NCBI GenBank assembly: GCA_965656445.1
Contig: CBFHKO010000001.1
Span: 806,001 to 870,000, forward strand
Length of the DNA: 64,000 nt
Origin: JAHEJA01 sp965656445
GTDB lineage: Bacteria > Pseudomonadota > Alphaproteobacteria > Rhodobacterales > Rhodobacteraceae
Direction: 5' to 3'
How positions within the stretch are numbered: the stretch's first letter is position 1; each line of letters begins with the position of its first letter. The notes beneath the pieces were generated by a model. The model was not told the DNA's origin, did no database searches, and was given only the letters and a program-made list of their open reading frames with translations. Both the position numbers and the translations under genes were made by a program. Positions 15,212-23,666 of the stretch are shown here, in pieces.

Positions 15212-16861
15212 TTACATATTTGGGTAATTTGGACCATCGCCACCTTGGGGCGTGACCCAATTGATGTTTTGGCTTGGATCTTTGATATCGCATGTCTTGC
15301 AATGCACACAGTTTTGGAAATTCACGACAAAGCGTGGATCGCTGCCCTCTTCTTCGACGACTTCGTAAACACCAGCAGGGCAATACCGCTGCGCAGGCTC
15401 TGCATATTTCGGCAGGTTCACAGAAATCGGGATTGTTGGATCCTTAAGCTGCAAGTGACAGGGCTGCGCCTCTTCGTGGTTTGTCATTGCAAAGGACACA
15501 TTGGTCAAACGGTCAAAGCTCAGCGTGCCATCTGGTTTGGGATAGTCGATTTCAGCATGTTTGGAGGCCTCTTCCAAAGACTCCGCATCGTTCTTGCCAT
15601 GCTTGACGGTCCCAAAGAGTGAGAAGCCCAAAGTGTTCGTCCACATATCCAAGCCGCCCAAAACGAGCGAGGGAATGAGACCCCACTTGGACCACATAGG
15701 CTTAACGTTACGCACCTTTTTGAGGTCTTTACCAATGGCGCCTGTGCGCACTTCGGTTTCATAGGCCGTCAATTCATCCGACGCACGACCCGCTTGGATG
15801 GCGTCATATGCCGCTTCTGCGGCAGCTTTGCCAGACAGCATCGCGTTGTGGTTCCCCTTGATCCGCGGAACGTTGACCATGCCAACAGAGCACCCCAACA
15901 AGGCCACACCAGGGGCAACCATTTTCGGCATGGACTGATATCCGCCTTCTGTGATTGCACGCGCGCCATAGGCCACCCGCTTGCCGCCTTTTAGGAGATC
16001 AGCAACCATTGGATGATGCTTAAAGCGTTGGAATTCCATGTATGGGAAAAGATGCGGGTTTTTATAGTTTAAGTGAACCACAAACCCGACATACACTTGG
16101 TTGTTATCGAGGTGATAAATAAACGATCCACCGCCTGCATTGCCACCCAAAGGCCACCCCATCGTGTGGGTCACTGTGCCCTCTTTGTGTTTCGCAGGAT
16201 CAATTTCCCAAATCTCTTTCATGCCAAGGCCAAATTTCTGCGGCTCTTTTCCTTGGGCAAGATCAAATTTTTCGATGACTTCTTTGGACAAGGACCCTCG
16301 CACGCCCTCAGACAAGAAGACGTATTTACCGTGAAGCTCCATACCCGGCTCTGTGTCGGGACCGATTGTGCCGTCTTGTTCCAAACCAAAGACACCCGCA
16401 ACCACGCCTTTGACTTCGCCATTTTCGCCGTAGACGATTTCTGAACAGGCCATGCCTGGGAATATTTCGACGCCAAGCGCTTCGGCTTGTTCACCCATCC
16501 AACGACAGACATTCGCCATCGAAACGATATAGTTGCCATGATTGTTCATCAAAGGCGGCATTGGGAAATTCGGGATGCGAATTTGCCCCGCTTCCCCCAT
16601 CAAATAAAAGTTATCTTCTTTGACAGGAACCGTGAGAGGCGCACCCTTTTCTTTCCAATCAGGAATGAGTTCATCCAATCCGCACGGATCCAAAACAGCG
16701 CCTGACAAGATATGCGCCCCAACTTCGGATCCTTTTTCAAGAACAACAACGTTTAAATCAGCATCCAATTGTTTGAGACGGATCGCAGCAGATAATCCCG
16801 CAGGGCCGGCCCCAACGATCACTACATCATATTCCATTGCCTCACGTTCAATCGCAGTCAT
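15212..16861 (-). CDS. Electron transfer flavoprotein-ubiquinone oxidoreductase
   Basis: This 549-residue inner-membrane flavo-iron-sulfur enzyme passes electrons from acyl-CoA dehydrogenases, by way of ETF, to ubiquinone. The FAD motif VIVGAGPAGLSAAIRL opens the protein near residue 14. HGKYVFLSEGVRGSLSK and TMGWPLGG are family segments. The C-terminal ferredoxin-like part has the 4Fe-4S cysteines CPAGVYEV and FQNCVHCKTCDIKDP. A GAGGAGG Shine-Dalgarno sequence precedes the ATG at 16861. An acyl-CoA dehydrogenase and a FadH-like enzyme elsewhere in the window could use the same fatty-acid oxidation route. Confidence 0.96.
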   Translation of the reverse strand: MTAIEREAMEYDVVIVGAGPAGLSAAIRLKQLDADLNVVVLEKGSEVGAHILSGAVLDPCGLDELIPDWKEKGAPLTVPVKEDNFYLMGEAGQIRIPNFPMPPLMNNHGNYIVSMANVCRWMGEQAEALGVEIFPGMACSEIVYGENGEVKGVVAGVFGLEQDGTIGPDTEPGMELHGKYVFLSEGVRGSLSKEVIEKFDLAQGKEPQKFGLGMKEIWEIDPAKHKEGTVTHTMGWPLGGNAGGGSFIYHLDNNQVYVGFVVHLNYKNPHLFPYMEFQRFKHHPMVADLLKGGKRVAYGARAITEGGYQSMPKMVAPGVALLGCSVGMVNVPRIKGNHNAMLSGKAAAEAAYDAIQAGRASDELTAYETEVRTGAIGKDLKKVRNVKPMWSKWGLIPSLVLGGLDMWTNTLGFSLFGTVKHGKNDAESLEEASKHAEIDYPKPDGTLSFDRLTNVSFAMTNHEEAQPCHLQLKDPTIPISVNLPKYAEPAQRYCPAGVYEVVEEEGSDPRFVVNFQNCVHCKTCDIKDPSQNINWVTPQGGDGPNYPNM

Positions 16862-17126
16862 AAGTGGCCCTCCTCAGCGTCACACGCGTAATATTATTTC
16901 AACAATGGTTAGCTTGGGGGTTGAGTGAAGGTCAATGTTTTGGCTGCAATAAATTGTCCCATTGCGGCATTGCTACGCATTTTTTTGAGGAAACGTCACG
17001 TTACCCTCTCGTGAGATCACAGAATTAGATTGTTTATCGTGGATTGCGTAGACCCCCTTGCTCAGATAACACTGATGCTTAAATATATTCTGCAATCAAA
17101 CGTGACATAAGAACAGCGATACGAAC

Positions 17127-17597
17127 ATGGAAAAAATCCCAATGACCCGCGCGGGCTTTACCGCGCTAGAGGTAGAGTTAAAGCAATTAAAATCAGTTGA
17201 GCGGCCTGCAATTATCAAAGCCATTGCCGAGGCACGCGAACACGGCGATCTGTCTGAAAACGCAGAATACCATTCCGCGCGCGAAAAACAGAGCTTTATC
17301 GAGGGACGTGTCAAAGAAATCGAGAGCATTTTGTCATTGGCCGAAGTCATTGATCCTGCGACTTTGTCCGGCTCTGTTAAATTCGGCGCCAAGGTCCAAG
17401 TCGTTGACGAAGACACCGACGAAGAAAAAGCATGGCAAATTGTAGGTGAGCACGAGGCGAACATCGAAAAAGGTTTGTTGAACATCAAATCACCAATCGC
17501 ACGCGCCCTTATCGGCAAAGATATCGGTGATAGTGTCGAGGTTCGCACGCCTGGCGGTGACAAGTCCTACGAAATTCTAGACATATCCTACAGCTAA
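17127..17597 (+). CDS. greA: Transcription elongation factor GreA
   Basis: This 156-residue protein has the usual GreA length. It rescues backtracked RNA polymerase by stimulating transcript cleavage. The N-terminal coiled coil carries GDLSENAEYHSAREKQ with the tip acids, and the C-terminal FKBP-like domain ends SPIARALIGKDIGDSVEV. The 265 bases upstream, divergent from the ETF-QO gene, hold promoters but no other gene that I can see. A second gene follows after 7 bases. Confidence 0.96.
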   Translation: MEKIPMTRAGFTALEVELKQLKSVERPAIIKAIAEAREHGDLSENAEYHSAREKQSFIEGRVKEIESILSLAEVIDPATLSGSVKFGAKVQVVDEDTDEEKAWQIVGEHEANIEKGLLNIKSPIARALIGKDIGDSVEVRTPGGDKSYEILDISYS

Positions 17598-17604
17598 CAC
17601 GCGG

Positions 17605-18606
17605 ATGACCAAACCAAAGCGGATCGCGCCAACACCAGAGGGAATTTACAATACCCAAACCACACCAGCCAATTCAAGGCTAGAGTGGCTAGGCGTTGCA
17701 TTGGCTATCCTCTGGATGGGGGTTGCGGCCTATGTGTCCGTGACAGCGGACGCCGCAAGCTCGACGCTCTTTATCGCATTTGTTGGCTCGCTCATGGTCT
17801 TTATGCCAGTCGCGATGATCTGGGTCGCAATCGTGGTTATTCGATCCTCTCAACGCATGAGAGCAGATAACGAGAAATTGCATTTGGCAATCGATGCCTT
17901 GCGAAAAGCCTATATTGAACAAAGCAAATTGGTCGGGAAACCTGCGTCTGATACGACTATTGGGCGCAAGCTTGACGAAATAGCCGCCGCTCAGCGCAAG
18001 ACAGAAACCGCATTAACGATGTTCACATCCACGCGCGTTGCTGAGGCCCAAAATGTCTCTGCGGCACAGGTGGAAACGGGACAGGATGATCAACCCGCTC
18101 TTGCCCTTGGCACTCAGGCAGAAGAGCTCGCACCGCCCCTAAGCAACGAAGATTTCGTGCGCGCGCTCAATTTCCCCGAGACGGCGCAAGATGAAAAAGG
18201 ATTTGCCTCTCTTCGTCGTGCTTTAAAAGATCGTAAAACCTCACAGCTCATCCAAGCCGCACAAGATATCCTTACCTTGCTGAGCCAAGACGGGATTTAC
18301 ATGGACGACATGCGCCCAGATTTGGCGCGTCCTGAAATTTGGCGCCGCTTTGCAAAAGGGGAACGCGGGAAAACCGTTTCCGCATTAGGTGCTATCCGCG
18401 ATCGGTCGTCTTTGGCCCTGACATCTGGCCGCATGAAGCAAGACGTCATCTTCAGGGATGCAACACATCATTTCTTGCGCCTGTTTGACAAAGGGTTTTC
18501 CCAGTTTGAGGAAAGCGCAAGCGACGCTGAAGTATCTGCTCTCTCTGAAACGCGCACAGCACGGGCCTTTATGCTCTTGGGGCGTGTCGCAGGAACCTTT
18601 GATTAA
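17605..18606 (+). CDS. Conserved membrane protein of unknown function
   Basis: I cannot assign a function to this 333-residue protein. Two membrane helices are visible at about residues 28-46 and 53-80, followed by a helical, probably coiled-coil segment (80-140) and a soluble, Ala/Arg-rich C-terminal domain with no known motif. It lies 7 bases after greA on the same strand, so it is probably expressed with it. Its stop codon shares the palindromic TTAA with the stop of moeA on the other strand. It resembles lineage-restricted Rhodobacteraceae proteins. Confidence 0.7.
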   Translation: MTKPKRIAPTPEGIYNTQTTPANSRLEWLGVALAILWMGVAAYVSVTADAASSTLFIAFVGSLMVFMPVAMIWVAIVVIRSSQRMRADNEKLHLAIDALRKAYIEQSKLVGKPASDTTIGRKLDEIAAAQRKTETALTMFTSTRVAEAQNVSAAQVETGQDDQPALALGTQAEELAPPLSNEDFVRALNFPETAQDEKGFASLRRALKDRKTSQLIQAAQDILTLLSQDGIYMDDMRPDLARPEIWRRFAKGERGKTVSALGAIRDRSSLALTSGRMKQDVIFRDATHHFLRLFDKGFSQFEESASDAEVSALSETRTARAFMLLGRVAGTFD

Positions 18607-19859
18607 TCAAACGCGCTAAACGGGATATAGCGCACCATATCCCCAGCTTGAATTGTCTGCGCTTCATCTGAGAGCTCCACAAATCCTGTGGCCCAACTGA
18701 GACCACTCACCCGTCCTGAGCCTTCGGACTTAAAAACCTCGACTACGCCGTCATTCATCCTTGCTCTTAAAAATTCTCGACGCCCTGCTTTTTTAGATTT
18801 CTCAAAGGCCGCAGGAACAAGGAACCCCTGCGGCTCTTGCCATGCGCCGCCTGCCAGAACGGACATAGCAGGACGCGCAAATATCAATGTACAGGTCAGA
18901 GCGGCAACTGGATTACCAGGAAGCCCAAAGACAGGCACCCCCTGCCACATACCAAGCGCAAGTGGGCGACCCGGTTTCACCGCGATCCGCCACATCGCCA
19001 TTGACCCAGTGTCCTTTAGCAAAACCGAGAGGTGATCTTCATCCCCAGATGAGGCACCGCCTGACGTCAATATGACATCACATGTTTGGCTTGCGTGGTC
19101 TAATTTATCGCTTAGCAACTGGCGGTCATCCCCCACGATACCAAGGTCAACAGGTAAAAATCCAAACTGTGCAATCAAGGCCAAGAGCATGGGTCGATTG
19201 GCATCAAATATCTGTCCTTCTTCGGGCGCATCCGACGTTTGGCACAGCTCATCCCCTGTTGAGAGAACGCCAACGCGCAGGGAGTTGAATACAGGAACCT
19301 CTGCAACACCCACAGAGGACAGCAGAGCCAAATCAGCCGATGTCAGGCGTCGACCTTTGGATAAAATGATATCCCCTTCGGCAATATCTTCTCCAGCTTG
19401 ACGCGTGTTCGCCCTGGCTTTCAGGGGTCCGTTGAATGCAATTTGCGTCCTATCGGTAGACACATCTTCTTGCAACACCACGGTATCAACACCCTCAGGG
19501 AGCTTGGCACCGGTCAGGATGCGAATGGCATGCCCGATCGGGACTGTTCCTGTGAATGGCTCACCTGCGGCCGCACGTCCTTTGATCAAAGTCAAATGGA
19601 CAGGACCAGATCCAAGCGCCGTTTCCCCTGCAAATCCATATCCATCTACCGCCGTATTTGCATGCGGAGGGCTAGATCGACAGGCTGTAATATCATCTGC
19701 CAAAATGCGCCCTTGTGCCGCCTCAGTTAGACATGTTTCTTCGCCAACAACCGCCGCGATCCGCGATTTCAAATCGGCCAAGGCTTGATCGACGGGAACC
19801 CAGTCGACATCTGCGGGCAAGGCAAAACAATCATTTCGAAGTGGCGGCGGTTTAATCAT
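18603..19859 (-). CDS. moeA: Molybdopterin molybdenumtransferase MoeA
   Basis: This 418-residue enzyme inserts molybdate into adenylated molybdopterin. Family motifs are SPPHANTAVDGYGF near residue 60, ILTGAKLPEG, the MPT-binding block LTSGGASSGDEDHL and PGRPLALG followed by GLPGNPVAAL. The ATG at 19859 overlaps the stop of the preceding gene by 4 bases (ATGA) and gives the normal N-terminus; a longer frame to 19895 would run inside that gene. It is the last gene of the Moco operon. Confidence 0.94.
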   Translation of the reverse strand: MIKPPPLRNDCFALPADVDWVPVDQALADLKSRIAAVVGEETCLTEAAQGRILADDITACRSSPPHANTAVDGYGFAGETALGSGPVHLTLIKGRAAAGEPFTGTVPIGHAIRILTGAKLPEGVDTVVLQEDVSTDRTQIAFNGPLKARANTRQAGEDIAEGDIILSKGRRLTSADLALLSSVGVAEVPVFNSLRVGVLSTGDELCQTSDAPEEGQIFDANRPMLLALIAQFGFLPVDLGIVGDDRQLLSDKLDHASQTCDVILTSGGASSGDEDHLSVLLKDTGSMAMWRIAVKPGRPLALGMWQGVPVFGLPGNPVAALTCTLIFARPAMSVLAGGAWQEPQGFLVPAAFEKSKKAGRREFLRARMNDGVVEVFKSEGSGRVSGLSWATGFVELSDEAQTIQAGDMVRYIPFSAFD

Positions 19860-20713
19860 GTAGATACCTCTGGCAAGGGAACCCCCAATATCCACCCTTC
19901 TTCTTGAATGAGGGGCGACAGGTCTTTGGTGGCGAGTGTGTTTCCAACCACATCAGATTCAAGGAATTCTTGGGTGACACGGTACACTTGCCTTGCATCT
20001 TTGATATCAAAAATATCACCGTCTTGCACGCCGTTTAGATCAAAATAAGAGGGATAGATTTCCGCCACTACGGCAGAAGCCGAGCCACAGGATTGAAACG
20101 GCCAAGCAGCCAGCTGGTCACCAAAGGTTTTCCGTAATCTATTCACCATCGGAATGCCGAGCAAACTTTGCGATCCCACAGATCCTGTTGTGAATAACTT
20201 CCACACCGTTTGCGTTGAGCGCACATGCGTTTCACACAAGCGGCGCTCTGGAAACCCATGTCCCTGTCGTTGGCTACCTTTGTGGGGCAAGGCGTCTAAA
20301 TGGATGGTGCTCGGACATCCCCAGAACGGTCCAATCCCTGGACTTTGCTCGTTAAGGCGCGCTGCAACATCGAAGCGATTGTTTCGATTATCTGGCGCAT
20401 CCATTATGTGCGCGGACAATACATCCCAGATCGCAAAGGCCTCGGCACGCCCCGTTAGCGCCTCGGCAAAGCCCGTAGGATAGCCCAACGCAAAATCCAC
20501 CCCAAGAAGCACGCGATGACCTGCTTTTGCTTCGCTGTCCAACGTTGCGAGCACATAGTCAAAACAAGCCTGTCGCGTACGGTGATACTTTGGCGTTTCG
20601 ATATCGCCACCTCGCCGCCCAAGGCAGGTATAAATCGCGTCCGCACAGGGGTTAACAGGAGACGGTTTGGATCGTGAGGACCAATCTAGCGTTATGACCA
20701 CATCTGGGATCAA
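19856..20713 (-). CDS. Uncharacterised protein inside the molybdenum cofactor operon
   Basis: This 285-residue protein has no signal peptide or membrane helix. Possible acidic active-site residues are in the start TLDWSSRS (D9) and in LLGVDFALGYPTG (D74), which look like the paired strands of an RNase H-like (DUF429-type) fold; a third acid follows in the AEIYPSYFDL region. Related roseobacter proteins are, from memory, labelled molybdopterin-guanine dinucleotide synthesis proteins because of position only. It is joined to mobB and moeA by 4-base overlaps at both ends, so it is translated with the Moco enzymes. The function is unknown. Confidence 0.72.
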   Translation of the reverse strand: MIPDVVITLDWSSRSKPSPVNPCADAIYTCLGRRGGDIETPKYHRTRQACFDYVLATLDSEAKAGHRVLLGVDFALGYPTGFAEALTGRAEAFAIWDVLSAHIMDAPDNRNNRFDVAARLNEQSPGIGPFWGCPSTIHLDALPHKGSQRQGHGFPERRLCETHVRSTQTVWKLFTTGSVGSQSLLGIPMVNRLRKTFGDQLAAWPFQSCGSASAVVAEIYPSYFDLNGVQDGDIFDIKDARQVYRVTQEFLESDVVGNTLATKDLSPLIQEEGWILGVPLPEVST

Positions 20714-21201
20714 AGACCGACCTCGCCCATAATGAAATCCGCAATCGCGCGCGTGTCGTTTAGATCGAAAACGGGGCGATCCACATCGAGAGGGCTATCG
20801 CTCGCAATCGCGCGAATGGTGTCATCCTCGGGGGCGATCAAGGGGTTGCCGGTTTCTGCTCGAAAGGCTTCTATCTTGGGATGGCGATCCCGTTTGTAGC
20901 CCTCGACCAGCACCAAATCCACGGGTTCTAATTTGGACAACAAGGTTTGCAACGTCGGCTCGTCTTCGTCACGCAGCTCGTGCATGAGGGCAAATCTATT
21001 CCGAGACGCCAAGAGAACTTCGCTCGCGCCTGCCTCGCGATGGCGGTGAGAATCCTTGCCGATATGATCCACATCGAAACTATGATGCGCATGTTTTACT
21101 GTTGAAACACGTAGCCCTCTTGTAACGAACTCAGTGACCAACCGCTCCATCAGCCCTGTTTTGCCCGCGTTTTTCCATCCCGTCACACCATAGAGTTTCA
21201 T
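20710..21201 (-). CDS. mobB: Molybdopterin-guanine dinucleotide biosynthesis protein B
   Basis: This 163-residue GTP-binding protein assists MobA. The P-loop GWKNAGKTGLMERLV lies at residues 7-21, followed by VSTVKHAHHSFDVD and the switch region DLVLVEGYKRDRHPKIE near 97-113. It overlaps mobA upstream and the unknown gene downstream by 4 bases each. Confidence 0.92.
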   Translation of the reverse strand: MKLYGVTGWKNAGKTGLMERLVTEFVTRGLRVSTVKHAHHSFDVDHIGKDSHRHREAGASEVLLASRNRFALMHELRDEDEPTLQTLLSKLEPVDLVLVEGYKRDRHPKIEAFRAETGNPLIAPEDDTIRAIASDSPLDVDRPVFDLNDTRAIADFIMGEVGL

Positions 21202-21815
21202 GCGATGTCTCCTAATAGGTTGCGCGCTGTTTCAAGGTCTTGTGGAGTATTTACATTGAAAAACGGATCAAAGGGAACCTTGTCAAATTCAACCAATTGA
21301 CCATCATGCCGATCCGTCCACATGACCACTTTGCGAACCCCTTCCAAGAGCGCCGCTCGCAAATCATCACGAAGGGCTACAGGCCAAAGGCCAAAGGTCG
21401 GATGACGATAGAGCCGCCCCTCTTCGCGCGTTGCAGACAAGACCAAGGGATGGGCCATGCCATGCCCCTTGGCCATCAAACGCGCGACCAAATCCGTTGG
21501 GAAAAACGGCGTGTCGGCAGCCACGGTCACAATGGTCTCTGCCCCTTGCTCCTGCGCCCAATCAAGACCAGCCAAGACACCTGCGAGAGGTCCAACAAAG
21601 TCGGGAATGCTATCTTGGATCACGGGATAGGACATATCAGAAAACCGCGAAGGATCGCCATTTGCGTTCAATGCAATCTGATCAACCTGCGGCGCTAATC
21701 GCGTCACCACATGATCCAACAAAGACCGCCCAGCAAGATCAAGGCGCCCCTTGTCCCCGCCCCCCATGCGACGGGCTTGACCACCCGCTAAAATGACCCC
21801 CAATGGTCGTGTCAT
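21198..21815 (-). CDS. mobA: Molybdenum cofactor guanylyltransferase MobA
   Basis: This 205-residue nucleotidyltransferase joins GMP to molybdopterin to form the MGD cofactor of DMSO reductase-family enzymes such as formate dehydrogenase. The GTP-binding opening ILAGGQARRMGGGDKG is at residues 8-23. VAADTPFFPTDL supplies the metal-binding Asp near residue 100, and FFNVNTPQDLETA is the usual C-terminal motif. Overlaps of 4 bases with fdhD and mobB place it in the same operon. Confidence 0.94.
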   Translation of the reverse strand: MTRPLGVILAGGQARRMGGGDKGRLDLAGRSLLDHVVTRLAPQVDQIALNANGDPSRFSDMSYPVIQDSIPDFVGPLAGVLAGLDWAQEQGAETIVTVAADTPFFPTDLVARLMAKGHGMAHPLVLSATREEGRLYRHPTFGLWPVALRDDLRAALLEGVRKVVMWTDRHDGQLVEFDKVPFDPFFNVNTPQDLETARNLLGDIA

Positions 21816-22696
21816 TTGGACGATCCTTTTCGACCAGACTTTTTCGGCTCTTCATGGATTTGATCGGGATCAATGTCCCAACCTAATCTGTCCTCTCCAG
21901 AGAGACAGATAAACCGCTTGCCCCGCATACGACCAATCAAGGTCAAACCAACCTGTCGGGCGAGGTCCACCCCCCAAGCAGTAAAGCCAGAGCGAGACAC
22001 TAAAACGGGAATGCCCATCTGTGCGGTTTTAATAACCATCTCAGAGGTGAGGCGACCTGTTGTATAGAGAATTTTATCCTCACTCGATGCCCTCTCAGAA
22101 TACATCCAACCCGCAATCTTATCTACCGCATTATGTCGACCGACATCTTCCATATAAACAAGGGGTTGATCCGCTTGGCATAATACCGATCCATGAATTG
22201 CGCCTGCTTCTAAATAGAGCGACGGCATTCGGTTGATTTGATGTGCGAGATTATAAAGCCACGATGTCCGCACCTGAGTTGGAGCCAATTGAATGTTTTC
22301 TAGCCCTTCCATCATATCCCCGAACACAGTCCCAACAGCACAACCACTTGTCCGCGTTTTTTTCTGCAGCTTGTCTTCATAATTGGTGGCAACCTCAGTC
22401 CGCACAACGACGGTTTCAATATCCTCGTCATAATCGACCCGCGTGACATGATCGCTCTCTTTGAGCATGCCTTGATTGCGTAAAAAGCCAAGAGCCAAGT
22501 ATTCAGGATAATCACCAATCGTCATAGCGGTCACGATTTCCTGAGAATTCAAAAAAATCGTCAGGGGACGCTCTTCGACAACTGAAATTGCACTTAACTG
22601 ACCTGTATGATCATACCCCGAAATGGGGCGTGTCAGGGTCGCATTGGTCAGGTCTGGTGCAATAATTAGATCGTCGGTGTCGTCTTTGCGTGCCAT
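21812..22696 (-). CDS. fdhD: Formate dehydrogenase accessory sulfurtransferase FdhD
   Basis: This 294-residue protein transfers sulfur to the bis-MGD cofactor of formate dehydrogenase. It has YPEYLALGFLRNQG near residue 75, the cysteine loop TSGCAVGTVFGD near 120 and ALVYMEDVGRHNAVDKIAG-like residues near 190-205. Only one cysteine of the usual CxxC loop is present. A GAGGAG sequence precedes the ATG at 22696, so this start is preferred to 22735. It is the first gene of the operon with mobA, mobB, the unknown gene and moeA. The formate dehydrogenase itself is not in the window. Confidence 0.92.
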   Translation of the reverse strand: MARKDDTDDLIIAPDLTNATLTRPISGYDHTGQLSAISVVEERPLTIFLNSQEIVTAMTIGDYPEYLALGFLRNQGMLKESDHVTRVDYDEDIETVVVRTEVATNYEDKLQKKTRTSGCAVGTVFGDMMEGLENIQLAPTQVRTSWLYNLAHQINRMPSLYLEAGAIHGSVLCQADQPLVYMEDVGRHNAVDKIAGWMYSERASSEDKILYTTGRLTSEMVIKTAQMGIPVLVSRSGFTAWGVDLARQVGLTLIGRMRGKRFICLSGEDRLGWDIDPDQIHEEPKKSGRKGSSK

Positions 22697-22766
22697 CCCT
22701 ATCGTCTCCTCGTGTGGGTGAAACCACCCGTCCAATTCCGCTCACCAAGAGATAGTATTTTTCGCG

Positions 22767-22798
22767 AAAGGCCAAGGGGCAATGCACCCTCGGCCTTT
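22767..22798 (-). terminator. Terminator hairpin after the lipoprotein gene
   Basis: A long imperfect hairpin lies just beyond the minus-strand stop at 22805: outer stem AAAGGCC/GGCCTTT and inner stem AGGG/CCCT with a GCAATGCA loop. It separates the lipoprotein gene from the fdhD operon downstream. Confidence 0.65.
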
Positions 22799-22804
22799 GT
22801 TAAT

Positions 22805-23419
22805 TCATTGTGGGTTCACAAGCGACGGATCATAAGCGCGGAGTGCTTTGGATTTGTCGGCATCGTCATATTCAAACAAGGCCTCTTCGCGCACGCCTGG
22901 GATGTAGCGGAAATTCTTCATCAAAGTGTATGGGAAAAAGGTCACTGAAATCGTGTCAAACCCTGGCAGCTTGCGAAGCAATTGCGAGGTCGCATTCGCG
23001 CAGAGTGCGGAAAAAACCGGCCCATTGTTAATAGCAAGGTTCAGCGCTTGTTCCGCGACGGCTGGAGACACCTCAACCGTTTGGATCACGACATGATGCG
23101 TTTTGCGCGCATGTGCACGTGTGTAGAAATCTAAGATTTGCGGGGTGATGCCATGTATCACGTCATTGCGTTCAACCAAGGCTTCATGACGCACTGTGCC
23201 CGCAGGGTCAAAAATAACGCGCTGTGATCCACTGACCATCAACGCGGAATGGGCTCCATTTCCAGTTTCGTTATTTACCATTGTAAACAACGTCAGGCTT
23301 GGCGCGCCAGGATCGCGGTATTTTACGCGTTCGACCACCTCGTCTGGCGCCCAAACATATTGCCCAGCGCACCCTGAAAGAAGCGACAGGCAAATAAGTG
23401 ATGCCAAAAAGAGGCGCAT
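22805..23419 (-). CDS. Putative lipoprotein of unknown function
   Basis: This 204-residue protein has a lipoprotein signal with lipobox LLSGC, so the lipidated Cys is residue 17. The mature part contains GAHSALMVSGSQRVIFDPAG near 55-75 and LCANATSQLLRKLPG near 140-155. The pairing of an HSALMV-like His motif with a Cys might hint at a papain-like (NlpC/LRAT) fold, but the order and spacing are not convincing. Function unknown. It lies between the Moco operon and the small cytochrome oxidase subunit gene, on the same strand. Confidence 0.75.
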   Translation of the reverse strand: MRLFLASLICLSLLSGCAGQYVWAPDEVVERVKYRDPGAPSLTLFTMVNNETGNGAHSALMVSGSQRVIFDPAGTVRHEALVERNDVIHGITPQILDFYTRAHARKTHHVVIQTVEVSPAVAEQALNLAINNGPVFSALCANATSQLLRKLPGFDTISVTFFPYTLMKNFRYIPGVREEALFEYDDADKSKALRAYDPSLVNPQ

Positions 23420-23436
23420 CCCATGCCCCTTTTTGA

Positions 23437-23571
23437 TTAACCGTTTACGATTGCCAAAACAACCAAAGCAACGATACAGGCGATTGCGGCCTTTGTCGTC
23501 ATGGTGATGAAGCCTTCGAAGGCTTTTTCTTGTTCAGTGGTGTCCATAGAACCGTGTTTGTGCTCAGCCAT
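23437..23571 (-). CDS. aa3-type cytochrome c oxidase subunit IV (44 residues)
   Basis: This short gene encodes 44 residues. The N-terminus MAEHKHGSMDTTEQEKAFEG is followed by a single membrane helix of about 20 residues ending VVLAIVNG. This is the characteristic small subunit IV of alphaproteobacterial aa3 oxidases. In related genomes it often stands apart from the main cox genes, as here. The ATG is at 23571 and the TAA at 23437; the lipoprotein gene starts 17 bases further on. Confidence 0.9.
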   Translation of the reverse strand: MAEHKHGSMDTTEQEKAFEGFITMTTKAAIACIVALVVLAIVNG

Positions 23572-23666
23572 AAGTGAACCCTTTCGTCAGTAATTTTTGT
23601 CTGGTTATCGGATTCTTTGCACGCTGTCACCACAAGAAGTGGTCTTTATGGTCGCAGTTTACGGAA

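Noticed and set aside
16862..17126. Spacer before greA as a possible RNA gene
   Set aside because: No tRNA, 6S, SRP or tmRNA-like fold could be traced by eye; it probably holds only divergent promoters.
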